Positions 52,675-62,582 of a stretch of DNA of 64,000 nucleotides are shown piece after piece. A program made the translations under genes and the position numbers. The notes beneath the pieces were generated by a model. It ran no database searches. It had not been told where the DNA came from and saw only the letters and a program-made list of their open reading frames with translations. The stretch is from Mesorhabditis belari (taxonomy: Eukaryota; Nematoda; Chromadorea; Rhabditida; Rhabditidae). The DNA lies in the NCBI GenBank assembly GCA_958450365.1, contig CAUEEP010000936.1, positions 1,301,001-1,365,000 of the forward strand, read 5' to 3'. Position 1 is the first letter of the stretch. Every line of letters starts with the position of its first letter.

Positions 52675-52818
52675 AGGCTCTAGATCTAAAGGCTCTAGAT
52701 CTAAAGGCTCTAGATCTAAAGGCTCTAGATCTAAAGGCTCTAGATCTAAAGGCTCTAGATCTAAAGGCTCTAGATCTAGAGCCGTTAGATCTAAAGCCTC
52801 TAGATCTAACGGCTCTCT
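52675..52818 (+). repeat. GGCTCTAGATCTAAA minisatellite
   Basis: About nine 15-bp units; open in both strands' frames and therefore responsible for two spurious ORFs. Confidence 0.9.
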
Positions 52819-53439
52819 CTCGTATTCTGATTATTTGCATTTTCACTTTATCTTGTATCTTCGTACCTTTCTTTTGTCTCTAAATTTCTCTGTGCTGTGC
52901 ATTTCTCTATGATTTATTGGGTTTCACTTTATCATCTGAATCATCAAAAGTATCATCAAAAAAAAAGCGAAACAGAAAAAAGAATTCGCAGAAGAAATTT
53001 CTAGCTTAAAAGCATTTAATGATGAGATATCACGAAGATAATCAGGGAGAGAAATTCAAAGGTTTACTCGAGAGGTGAGAAAAGTTTCTAGAAGCTTTTA
53101 AGGAAACATTGTTGCAAGGGAATCCCTTCTGGAAGCCCATTGAATAAGGGGAAAAAGCTCGGGAAAAGGATTTCGATTTTACAATTTTAAAGCATTCAAT
53201 CAAATCAAAAATCAAAAATAAACCTACAAAATAAAAAAATAAAGCAAAACAACAAAAGAAACAAACCGAAATAAAACAATCTCCGCGCAATGAAATGAAA
53301 GAAATGAAATGGGCTTATATACGCATTGCTTGCGGGGTACAGTAGCTGGGGCGCTTTTAAGCAAACAACAGATTTCTGAAAAAGAACGAAAGTTTATAAA
53401 TAAAGCCTTACTACTGTGGTTTCCTGCAAATACAGGCTA

Positions 53440-54180
53440 TTAGTACAAAATGAAATGGAAGGCAAGCTTATTTAAATCAAATAGAAGACCAGCTTATTGA
53501 AATCAAAGGGAAGAAGAGCTTATTTAAATCAAATGGAAGACGAGTTTATTTAAATCAATGGAAGACGAGCTTTTTGAAAACAAAGGGAAGAAGAGCTTAT
53601 GTAATCATTACACTTCATTGCTTGGATACTAGCAGAAATTATATATTGAAAACTAACAAAAACTGAGCCTGAAAGATCTAAAAGTACTCGAATTGCCAAA
53701 TTTTTCTAATAGTAGCCACCAAGCCAAGTTGAGTTGATCATTATTTACAGTTTCCAAGGAAGCTTATTGAAATCATAACTTCATTGCTTGGATACTAGCG
53801 AACTATATACGGATTTTCTGTAATAGTGTGCGTCTATAATACGGTGCGTCTATAATAGAGGGACTGGGGGCGGTTGAAAAAATAGTAGTGCGCATTACTA
53901 TTACAGAAATTATACCTTGAAAACTAACAAAAACTGAGCCTGAAAAGATCTAAAAGTAGTCTAAAACTCTAAGAGACTAAAAGTCTAAAAGTCCAACTGC
54001 CAAATTTTTCTAATAGTAGTCACCAAGCCGAGTCGAGTTGATCACTATTTTACAGTTTCCAAGTTTTTACAGAAGCTCAACACTCAAATCCCCCACTAGC
54101 TCTCATCGTCAGCTACATTTTCCGACCCCACATCGATAGGTTCTGATAAGCACTTCTCGAGATTTCGAGGAATTTAGCGT
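53440..54180. repeat. Degraded CCGTATT-type MITEs and GAAGACGAGCTTATT repeat
   Basis: GGAAGACGAGCTTATTTAAA units (53455-53600), then pieces of the CCGTATT MITE interior at 53705-53770 and 54010-54180, and two copies of ACTTCATTGCTTGGATACTA. Confidence 0.6.
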
Positions 54181-54329
54181 CGGGAAAGTACAGTGGTTGA
54201 AAGCTGCTGGCTTTTGCCAATACTGCTTTTCAACCATTCTGTACAGTGATGAAACCCTATTGAAAACCCGTATCTTCTCAGAGAATGCTTATTTAAACTT
54301 GAGATTCATAGAAAAGAAACAAAAGTGAT

Positions 54330-57300
54330 TCAAAGTTCATAATCACAATCCTCTGTGGCATCTCGACTCTCGTTTCGATTCTGATTACACGTTTCACCGC
54401 GACAACAACAAAACGAGACATCTTTGATCTACAAAATCTTCAATAGATCAAGAAAAAGAGATTTTTTGAATATTTTAAATAAAACATTTATTTATTAAAC
54501 TATTTAGAGAATATTTAGAGATTGATTCTATATTGTTTTTAGTTGGTAGACAATCCGCTCTGCTACACGACAGCTAGTGCGCTCTGCCGTTAGGTAGGTT
54601 TCATCACTGGTAAATCCAATATTTAGAGATTGATTCTATATTGTTTTTTGTTGGTAAGTTATGAGAAAGTTGACCGAATCGTTAAATAGGAATTGAAAGT
54701 AGGAATTGATGTGTAAAATTTAAACTTAACAGCAATTAGAAAAGATTCAAAGCCTTAAACAGTTTAGTTGCTGATTGGGCGGACGAGTACTAGCTTTAGG
54801 CTTATCTTGTCTAGTCAGCTGTGGAAAATTAGAAGCAAATCAACTAGTGCAAGTCAAGCAGATCGAAGGAAACACTTCCCTGCTTATACCAAAGTGCTTT
54901 CCTTTCCTACTTTCCTGTATATAAAAGAGAAAAGTCTATCTGTCCGTCTGTCTGTCCGTCTGTCTGTCCGTCTGTCTGTCCTGTCCGTCTGTCTGTCCGT
55001 CTGTTCGTCCGTCTGTCTGTCCGTCTGTCTGTCCGTCTGTCTGTCCGTCTGTCTGTCCGTCTGTCTGTCCGTCTGTCTGTCCGTCTGTCTGTACGCGCGA
55101 GCTCTTGACTCTCAAGTGATTTGGGAGCTCTCGACTCCCAGTTTAAATGATTTTAGGCTTAGGCTTAGACTTAGTTAGCTTATTTGTTTTTAGCTTCTTA
55201 GACTTAGAATTCTATATAGTTGTTGTGTCTATATAGTTTTTCAAAAAAAAAGTAACGACCAAGCCGGGAATCGAACCCGGATCGTGTGGGCTGTAGACAA
55301 TCGCGCTCCCGACTCCGCTACAGGATCGCTGGTGCACTCTGCCGTTCATCACTGGTAAATCCAATATTTAGAGCTTGACTCTATACTGTTTTTAGTTGGT
55401 AATTTATGAGAAACTTGACCAAATCTTTAAATAGGAATTGAAAGTAGGAATTGATGTGTAAAATTTAAACTTAACATCAATTAGAAAAGATTCTGCTTGA
55501 TCTAACCATTTTCTAAACAAAGTATAAAGAAAAAGTACCTCCATAAAGTACCTCCATTTAGCCAGTTAGTCAGTTAATCAAATCCCTATCTGAAGATCTA
55601 ATACTTAAGCTATAGCTAGGAAATTTTAAACGGTTTTCTAAATAATGTACTTTTCGAAGGAAATCTACCGTAATCTGGATACTTTTTTTGAGTTTTTGGA
55701 TTACTATTGTGTTAGAAAAGTTACCAAATCCAGCTTACGAAAAGTTACGGTCTTAGCTGATCTTTTTCTTAGCTGGAAAAGTTAACTGGTCTTAACTTGG
55801 CTTGTCAAACTTGTCAAAAGACAGATAGACTTTAATTTTATCAAATGAATTGTTCTATTACATAAATTACATAATTATATTTATTATATATTATATTAAA
55901 CCCAGAATACCGTAACTTTTTTTGCAAAGATACATTTTAAACAACCTGAGAACTTGAGAACTTGAGAACTAAGACTATTTCTTCAAACCTCAGCTTTCGC
56001 GAAGCTACAGTAGCCGTGCGTGCACTGTGCCATGACTTCCTGAAAAGATTTTAAAATTGAAAAGAGCTTTAAAACCCATTTACCGGTGGCTGAATGTAAC
56101 ATCCCATTTGGGTGATCGTTCCCTTGATTCTTAGCGCGAAACAACCCGGATATTTCGATGATCGATAACCTTCAGTCTCCCGACAAATCTCTCGACCAGG
56201 TACACCTGAAGTTAAAGATTCTGTTAAAGTTAACTAAACTAAACTAATAGAAGTAGTAAGAAGGAGAAAAACGTAGTAGTAAGTAGTAAGAAGGAGAATT
56301 AAGAAGTAGTAAGAAGGAAAATTAAGAAGTAGTAAGAAGGAGAACTAAGAAGTAGTAAGAAGGAGAATTAAGAAGTAGTAAGAAGGAGAAAAACGAAACA
56401 ACGATCAAGAAAGTGAAACCTTTGAGTCCAAGAGATAAAATTGAAATCACTTTACTTCGTTATCAGCTGGTACATACAATGTTATCTGGTACAATATCTG
56501 GCACAATATCAGCTGGTACATACAATGAATATACAGCTCTGCCGTCAGCTCGGCTTCAAACACTGGTACATACAATAAAGATTGATTCTATCACTTCGAG
56601 ATTAATTCTATCACTTAAAATACCATATTGCGTTCTGCTCCTTTTAAATTCCCTCTCATTTTTATTATTTCATAAGCTTTTATACCCAAAAGATAGCCAA
56701 TCTTTTACAGAATTTAAATCTGATTATAGTTTTTAAATAGCTTCTTTAGATTTTGAGTTATCACAATTTCGGTGAGCTCTGTGGTCTCACCAGGATTACC
56801 AGTATAAGAAAATCTGCCAAATTTAGAGCTCAAACGATTAGGAGTATTCAAAAAGTTGTTGATCAGTTTCAAACTAAAAATGTTGTTGTATTTTTAGTTT
56901 AAAACCGATCAACAACTTTTTGAATACTCCTAATCGTTTGAGCTCTAAATTTGGCAGATTTTCTTATACTGGTAATCCTGGTGAGACCACAGAGCTCACC
57001 GAAATTGTGATAACTCAAAATCTAAAGAAGCTATTTAAAAACTGTAATCAGATTTAAATTCTATAAAAGATTGGCTATCTTTTGGCTAAAAACATGTATG
57101 AAAAAACAACTAAAAAGCTTTTAGAGAATTCTAAAAAGGACAAAACTTTTCTGTATATAAAGGGAATGTCCGTCTGTTCGCTTTTAGAGAAAGCTTTTAG
57201 GGAATTCTAAAAACGACAGAACTTTCCTGTATATAAAGGGAATGTCTGTCCGTCCGTCCGTCTGTACAGACGAACGGACTGTACAGCGCGAGCTCTCGAC

Positions 57301-58405
57301 TCCCAAGTGATTTGGGAGCTCTCGACTCCCAGTTTAAATGATTTTAGGCTTAGGCTTAGACTTAGTTAGCTTGTTTTTGTTTAGTTTCTTAGACTTAGAA
57401 TATAGTTGTTGTTGTGTAGTTCTATATAGTTTCTATTCTATATACTTATTGTGTCTATATAGTTTTTCAAAAAAAAAGTAACGACAAAGCCGGGAATCGA
57501 ACCCGGATCGTGTGGGGCCTTTATCTCCAAAACTAGTGAGCCAATTTTGGTGTCATTTTGTAGAGCAGGCTTGTAGATTACAGTGATTTAGTAAAAAAGA
57601 TAAAGTTTACGGTTCGACGCCAAAAGCGGTTAGTTCAGACCAAACTCGAAAATTAGTTCGGATTCGGATCTGAACTAACCGCTTTAGGCGTCCGAATCCG
57701 AACTAATTTTATCTTTTTTACTAAATTAACTTTTTCCACATGTAGCTTCACTATAAGTCTATAAATCACTGGAATCTACAAGTCTTGCTCTACAAAATGA
57801 CACCAAAATTGGCTCACTAGTTTTGGAGATATAGATAATCGCGCTCCCAACTCCGCTACACGATAGCTAGTGCGCCTGCTGTTAGGCAGGTTTCATCACT
57901 GGTAAATCTAATATTTAGAGATTGATTTTATACTGTTTTTAATTAGTAAGAGATGAAATTGAAATGTTTTTAGTTATGAGAAACTTGACCGAATGATTAA
58001 ATAGGAATTGAAAGTAGGAAATGATGTGGTAAAATTTAAACTTAACAGCAATTAGAAAAGATTTAGAGCCTTAAACAGTTTAGTTGCTGATTGGGCGGAC
58101 GAGTACTGGCTTTAGCCTTATCTTGTCTAGTCAGCTGTGAAAAATTAGAGGAAAATGAACTAGTGCAAGTCAAGCAAGTGAAGCAGATCGAAGGAAACAC
58201 TTCCCTGCTTATACCAAAGTGCAAAATGGTGAGTCACAACATGAAAAAAAAAGCGTGCTGACTTCCACTCGAAACTTTCCCCACCATCGTACAAAGCCAG
58301 ACACGAAATCATCGTGTCAAATTTCGGCGTTGTCATTGTCACCGGCACGCCGCTTGAGCGTTTCAAAAATAGCTCAAAAAAGAGGAACACTGTCAATCTC
58401 AGCAT
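54330..58405 (-). CDS. Secreted three-finger (LU / activin-receptor-like ectodomain) protein
   Basis: Four exons join in phase: 58405-58276, 56205-56084, 56039-55989, 54428-54330; product 133 aa (144 if the ATG at 58438 is used). A hydrophobic leader MLRLTVFLFFELFL is followed by CLALYDGGES, REICRETEGYRSSKYPGCFA, GTITQMGCYIQ, CTHGYCSFAKAE and FCCCRGETCNQ. The cysteine order, with the final CCC..x..CN, is that of the Ly6/uPAR and activin-type receptor extracellular fold. No membrane segment or kinase follows (tail DATEDCDYEL, stop), so a secreted ligand-binding or modulatory protein is inferred. The 3' end of exon 1 is chosen by phase (donor GTTTCG); GTGGGG, 11 nt earlier, is an alternative. 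Introns contain palindromes, tRNA-like copies and duplicated blocks. Confidence 0.8.
54535..54900 (+). repeat. Duplicated 370-bp block, copy 1
   Basis: GACAGCTAGTGCGCTCTGCC ... CTTCCCTGCTTATACCAAAG is repeated at 57845-58220. A partial third copy is at 55330-55500. Confidence 0.75.
54930..55095 (+). repeat. CTGTCTGTCCGT tandem repeat
   Basis: Tetramer/12-mer array CCGTCTGTCTGT; related short runs at 57170-57290. The flanking GCGAGCTCTTGACTCTCAAG and GAGCTCTCGACTCCCAGTTT are also repeated there. Confidence 0.9.
55256..55335 (-). pseudogene. tRNA-like sequence, best-preserved copy
   Basis: Minus strand CCTGTAGCGGAGTCGGGAGC ... ATCCGGGTTCGATTCCCGG. The T-arm is perfect (CCGGG/CCCGG) and the acceptor partly pairs (ACCA with TGGT). 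The anticodon arm does not form. It is the uninterrupted version of the copy at 57483-57870. Confidence 0.55.
56225..56400 (+). repeat. AAGTAGTAAGAAGGAGAATT tandem repeat
   Basis: About six 23-bp units AAGTAGTAAGAAGGAGAATT(AAG), starting 20 nt from the acceptor of the three-finger exon 56205-56084. Confidence 0.85.
56689..57095. repeat. Near-perfect 400-bp palindrome
   Basis: Arms meet near 56888 with almost no spacer: TTTGAATACTCCTAATCGTT mirrors its complement in the left arm, and GGTGAGCTCTGTGGTCTCAC mirrors GTGAGACCACAGAGCTCACC. Intronic in the three-finger gene. Confidence 0.85.
57483..57870 (-). pseudogene. tRNA-like sequence split by a foldback
   Basis: GCCGGGAATCGAACCCGGAT (57489-57508) and AATCGCGCTCCCAACTCCGC (57836-57855) are the two halves of the tRNA-like copy that is continuous at 55256-55335. 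Confidence 0.65.
57519..57831. mobile_element. Foldback element inside a tRNA-like sequence
   Basis: About 313 bp; arms CTTTATCTCCAAAACTAGTG / inverse continue for about 65 bp (GCCAATTTTGGTGTCATTTT). A second nested inverted pair (GCGGTTAGTTCAGA / TCTGAACTAACCGC) is at the centre. Noncoding. Confidence 0.75.
57845..58220 (+). repeat. Duplicated 370-bp block, copy 2
   Basis: Second copy of 54535-54900; ends at AAAGTGCAAAATGG, about 60 nt from the three-finger signal-peptide exon. Confidence 0.75.
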
Positions 58406-59097
58406 AAAAGTATGCAAATTTGTGAAAAATTCGGCCATTTATGAGCAGCTTTCAACAGCGATCATTTCAACAGCGATTAGCGAAGTGTTTGAGAGTTTAT
58501 TTTAAAAAAAAGTCTTTATAAATAGAGGTTAAATGTTTTTGAGAAGGCGTTCCCTGGATTTTTGATGAAATCTTTTCTCATTTTTTTTTTTCAACACCGG
58601 ATTTAGTTGATCGGGATAGGAAAAAAAAGGGGGGGGGGCAAAGGAATTGAACTCCCACTTTGGAAATTATTGCTGGGATACTGTAGATTTGAACATAAAT
58701 AGTCTAGAGTACATAGGAAATGCTTGGGCTACGGTAATGAATCTTTTTTTATTTTAAATTTCATCTTTTTCTTAAACGATACGGTAGTTTTAGTTCAAAA
58801 ATGGTCAAAAATGCGATTTTGGATATTTTAATGGAGATTTAGTCCTTAAAAAGTACGATAACATTCTTAATTTTAATTTATAACTAATTTATAACTAAAT
58901 TATAACTATATTTTAACTTAAAGAAGTTTAATAAAAGTGAGTTTTCCGTTTTCTTAACGTTTTTTGCCTTTTTTTGCCTTTTTTTGCATTTTTCTCTAGA
59001 TTTGGTAAAAAATACGGTAAAATTTATAAAATTACGATAAAATTACAATAAATTATCCAAATTTTTGTTTATTTCCTTATCAAAATACCTATCATAA

Positions 59098-59393
59098 TAC
59101 CTCTAATAGTAACGTCCAGCCCCGTAAAGTCGCGTAGTCGCTTAGCCGCAAAAAAAAAATTATTTTTTCTTTTCAAAAAAATTTCAAATCATTTTTTCTA
59201 AGCACTCATACTTTCTAAGAATACATTTTTGGTATCAAAAAATAGCCCTGAATTTCAGCTTTCATTTGATATTTAAGCGTAAACTTTAGCATAAACGAGT
59301 GCTGAGAAAAATGCGTTTAAAGTTAGACTACGCGATGCTTCGATCATTATACAGGGTCGCTACTATTAGCCCACTATTAGAGGGATTACGGTA
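59098..59393. mobile_element. CCGTAAATACTG-related element, truncated
   Basis: Interior as in the copies at 27130 and 30348 (GTAGTCGC, TGGTATCAAAAAATAGCCCT, hairpin partner decayed). The right end TATTAGAGGGATTACGG is intermediate between the CCGTAAATACTG and CCGTATT families, which suggests the two are related. Confidence 0.6.
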
Positions 59394-59464
59394 GGGATAC
59401 TGTAAACTAATCGAAATTGAATCATTTAAAGTTTTACATATTGTTAACACAAAAGCATTAGCCA

Positions 59465-59694
59465 CTTTGAGTGTACAGTCACGTAGTCGCAAAGTTTTTT
59501 AGTATTTCATTTTTTTCAAAGCTTCGATGCTTTCAAAAAATGCGTCTTTGGTATCAAAAAATAACCCTGAATTTCAGCTATTTTTTGATACCTAAGCGCG
59601 CATTGTAGCATAAACCAGTGTCGAGAAAAACGCGTTCAAAGCTAGGCTACGCAACGCTCCATCAGGTGGTGGGGGCTATTACAGTATTTACGGT
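59465..59694. mobile_element. CCGTAAATACTG-type element, left-truncated
   Basis: Right end CTATTACAGTATTTACGG followed by TA, with one GGTATCAAAAAATAAC hairpin; left terminus missing. Confidence 0.65.
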
Positions 59695-60014
59695 AGGTAA
59701 TTCATTGTTCTAGACTATTTGCGACGGTAATTGTGTTGTAATTGTTTCATTTAGACTTCATCGACAAGTTTCACTTTCAATTCACAAATTTTCAGAAGAA
59801 ATTCTTCCGCCGGCTTAGCCCACCAACCGATTTGATCCTTTTCAATCAACCAAAAAACTACAAAGCAAAAATATCCCCCTTTCCACTTCCCAAAGGTTAG
59901 GTCAAACCAGGTCAGATCCCGGTGTTCTCTAATTTTAGCTGCTTTTTCATTTAACAAAATAATTTCACAGTAGTAGAATTTGTAGCAATCTATAGCCAAA
60001 TTTTGGGCAAATTT

Positions 60015-60150
60015 ACAAACACTTTATACCGCACGGGTTTGCCAAATGGTGAGCGATTACGCGCCGCACAGAGAACACCTTGCCAGTCATAAAGATATTC
60101 AGCTGTAAATTTGTACCGGGGCTTTTAGGGATCGGGAATCGATTGAAGCT
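60015..60150 (+). repeat. Dispersed repeat 'TTTGCCA..GAGCGATTACG', copy
   Basis: CACTTTATACCGCACGGGTT, GCCAAATGGTGAGCGATTAC and TATTCAGCTGTAAATTTG match 40330-40480 with internal deletions. Confidence 0.55.
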
Positions 60151-60244
60151 AGTCATTATTGAGCCTACCAATTCTAACTTAGGTTTAATTGTTGACTAAG
60201 ATACTAAACTAAGATAAGATATTAAACAAAGATAGCTAAGAGTA

Positions 60245-60850
60245 GACCTGCTTAATTTTCCAGACAGTCTGCTTCGCTCTTCGATTTTTTTACTGCCTAA
60301 AGCTCCAACGAGTATGAAACCCAGTTCCCCCGCAAGCCCTTAATCTAGGCTTCATTTTGATACTAAATATAGCTAGGTTCTGTTTTGCCATTCTTTAGAT
60401 TTCGATCATTTTAGATAAAATTTTTCTGGACTCGTTAAGCTTATCGAGTTCGGCGAAAGATTGATCAAAATCTAAAGAATGACAAAACAGAACCTAGCGA
60501 TATTTAGTATCAAAATGAAGCCTAGAATAAGGGCTTGCGGGGGAACTGGGTTTCATATTCGTTTGAGCTTTGGGTAGTATAAAATCTAAGAGCGAACCAG
60601 ACTGTCTGGAAATTTTGCCCGGTCTCGTAAGCAGGTGATCCTCCAGGGCTGTGATCAGCTAGCTGTGATCCTCCAGGGCTGTAATCAGCTAGCTGTGATC
60701 ATCCAGGGAAGCTAATTTAATCTTTTAATACTTGATAAACTATTGATCAACCAATTTACTTTAATCATTTCTACAGAAAACCATCAAAAACGTTCTGCCA
60801 CTACACATAAATTGCGATAATTTTGTTGTCGAGAGAATCGTTTCTGATTC
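60245..60850. repeat. Large foldback; right arm extends as repeat E copy 2
   Basis: 60245-60420 and 60440-60625 are inverses (GACAGTCTGCTTCGCTCTT; CAAGCCCTTAATCTAGGCTT). The right side continues with GTGATCCTCCAGGGCTG units and sequence inverted relative to 42130-42340. Confidence 0.75.
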
Positions 60851-61170
60851 CTCTGCTTTAATCTCTAAACAATAGATAAATACATATAAAAATTTTTAAA
60901 AAACAAGCCTTTAATAGAAAAAAAAATAAGAAAATAAGAAAAGTTTCTCGTTTTTTAAGCCAAAATATGAATTAAGTTCAAGGATTTTAAACTAAAATAC
61001 CAAAATTTGATCTAAATTTACATCAATTTACATCAATTTGTGTTTATCTGTAGCAAAAGGTTTGCTTGATGGCTTGCTTGATGATTAAAGATTCTAACAG
61101 TCAAAACTTACTTCACTTATATTTTGGGAACGAGAGACTTTTCTTGAAAAAAAGACGCCTGATTGGATTA

Positions 61171-61387
61171 CCGTATTTTCTCTAACAGTAGTCACCAAGC
61201 CGAGTCGAGTTGATCACTATTTTACAGTTTCCAAGTTTTCCCAGAAGCTCAACACTCAAATCCCCCACAAGATCTCATCGTCAGCTACATTTTCCGACCC
61301 CACATCGATGGGTTCTGATAAGCGGTTCTCGAGATTTCGAGCAATTTAGACGACGATCATGGTGCACTACTATTAGAGAAAAGACGA
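61171..61387. mobile_element. CCGTATT-type MITE, copy 4
   Basis: 217 bp, CCGTATTTTCTCTAACAGTA to TACTATTAGAGAAAAGACGA, TA on both sides; 90% or more like 47236 by eye. Confidence 0.8.
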
Positions 61388-62164
61388 TATAAACAAATGA
61401 TGTAATCAGTTTTGATTTCATTGTTTTATTGCTATTGCTTAAAGAGGCCCGATTAGATTACCTACTTTTATTTCCTGTAAAAAGGATTGGCCTAGAGAAA
61501 GAAATTTTCATAATTAAGTTCCTAAGAGTGTTTACTTTTGATAGACTTTGATATGTTCATAGACTATTATCTAGAAAGTTTGAGGTTTAAATGTAAGAAT
61601 TGGTTATTCCTGTAATAGATTAAAACCAAAGTTCTGGAAGAAAAAAAGTTCTTAATAATAAGCCTAGATATTTCAAATTTCTGTCCTCAATTCACTTCCA
61701 CCCCTTCCCCAATAAACCTAGAGACAAAACAAACTCATCACCCAAATCGTGTCAGGAATTATCGCATTACTTTTGAATGCTCTTCTCTTGCCGTAAATCT
61801 TCTCTTCTCTTTAGGAAAAGCAATCTTTTAGACGTCTAGCTTTTGACAAAGATTTCTGCAAAGCTTTGACACGTAAACACGATTTGAACAGAATGAGACG
61901 TCTGAAGTTTTGAAATACAAAGGAGAACATTCAAATGAATATAATGTCCTCAAGTTTCTATGGAATTTAAAGGTTTAAAGGTTTAATAGTTTAAGAAAAA
62001 TGGAAATTGAATGCATTTATCTAATGCTAAATGATCTTTATAGTGAAATATTTGTAGTGAATATGTTCCAAATGAAAATTTTCCCATTTCTGTTCTCATT
62101 TCAAATGAAAATTTAAAACTGAACGCAAGAATTTGAGTATTTATGTTTGATTTGAAGATTTATT

Positions 62165-62270
62165 TTGATGTTTGATGTTTGATGTAAAGTTTTTTTGTAG
62201 CTTGTAGCTTGTAGCTTTCAATTGCTTGTAGCTTTCAATTGCTTGTAGCTTTCAATTGGTAAGCTGAAAA
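62165..62270 (+). repeat. TTGTAGCTTTCAATTGC tandem repeat
   Basis: GCTTGTAGCTTTCAATT units of 17 bp, preceded by TTTGATGTTTGATG. Confidence 0.75.
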
Positions 62271-62582
62271 GCTTCAAATAATAAGCTTATTGATCCTCAA
62301 GAGTTTGTAAATCTGTGTAATTTTTGAGAAAAGTAAATAAAGTCCTTATCTAAACTGTATTTCGCTCTGTTTCTTACTTTTGATTCGTTTTTAAAGCACT
62401 TTTATTGAAACTCAATCTTTGGTAGAGTATCTAGCTGTGAGTAGAGACATTTTTGAGAGAAAAGTAAAGTACAATGAGATAAATTGAATTTCAAATGACT
62501 ACAATCTTGTGACTTGTAAGGTTGAGTGTGATGCATTGAATTGATTCGCGTTTCCCCGTGTCCAGCTCTGTCTCAGCTCAAC

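Noticed and set aside
54768..55178. 136-codon plus-strand open frame
   Set aside because: Mostly the CTGTCTGTCCGT tract; opposite strand to the three-finger gene and inside its intron.
59751..59999. 82-codon minus-strand open frame (KIREHRDLTWFDLTFGKWKG)
   Set aside because: Part of it resembles repeat sequence near 11740; no family recognised, no splice sites, no conserved start. Left out rather than called a gene.
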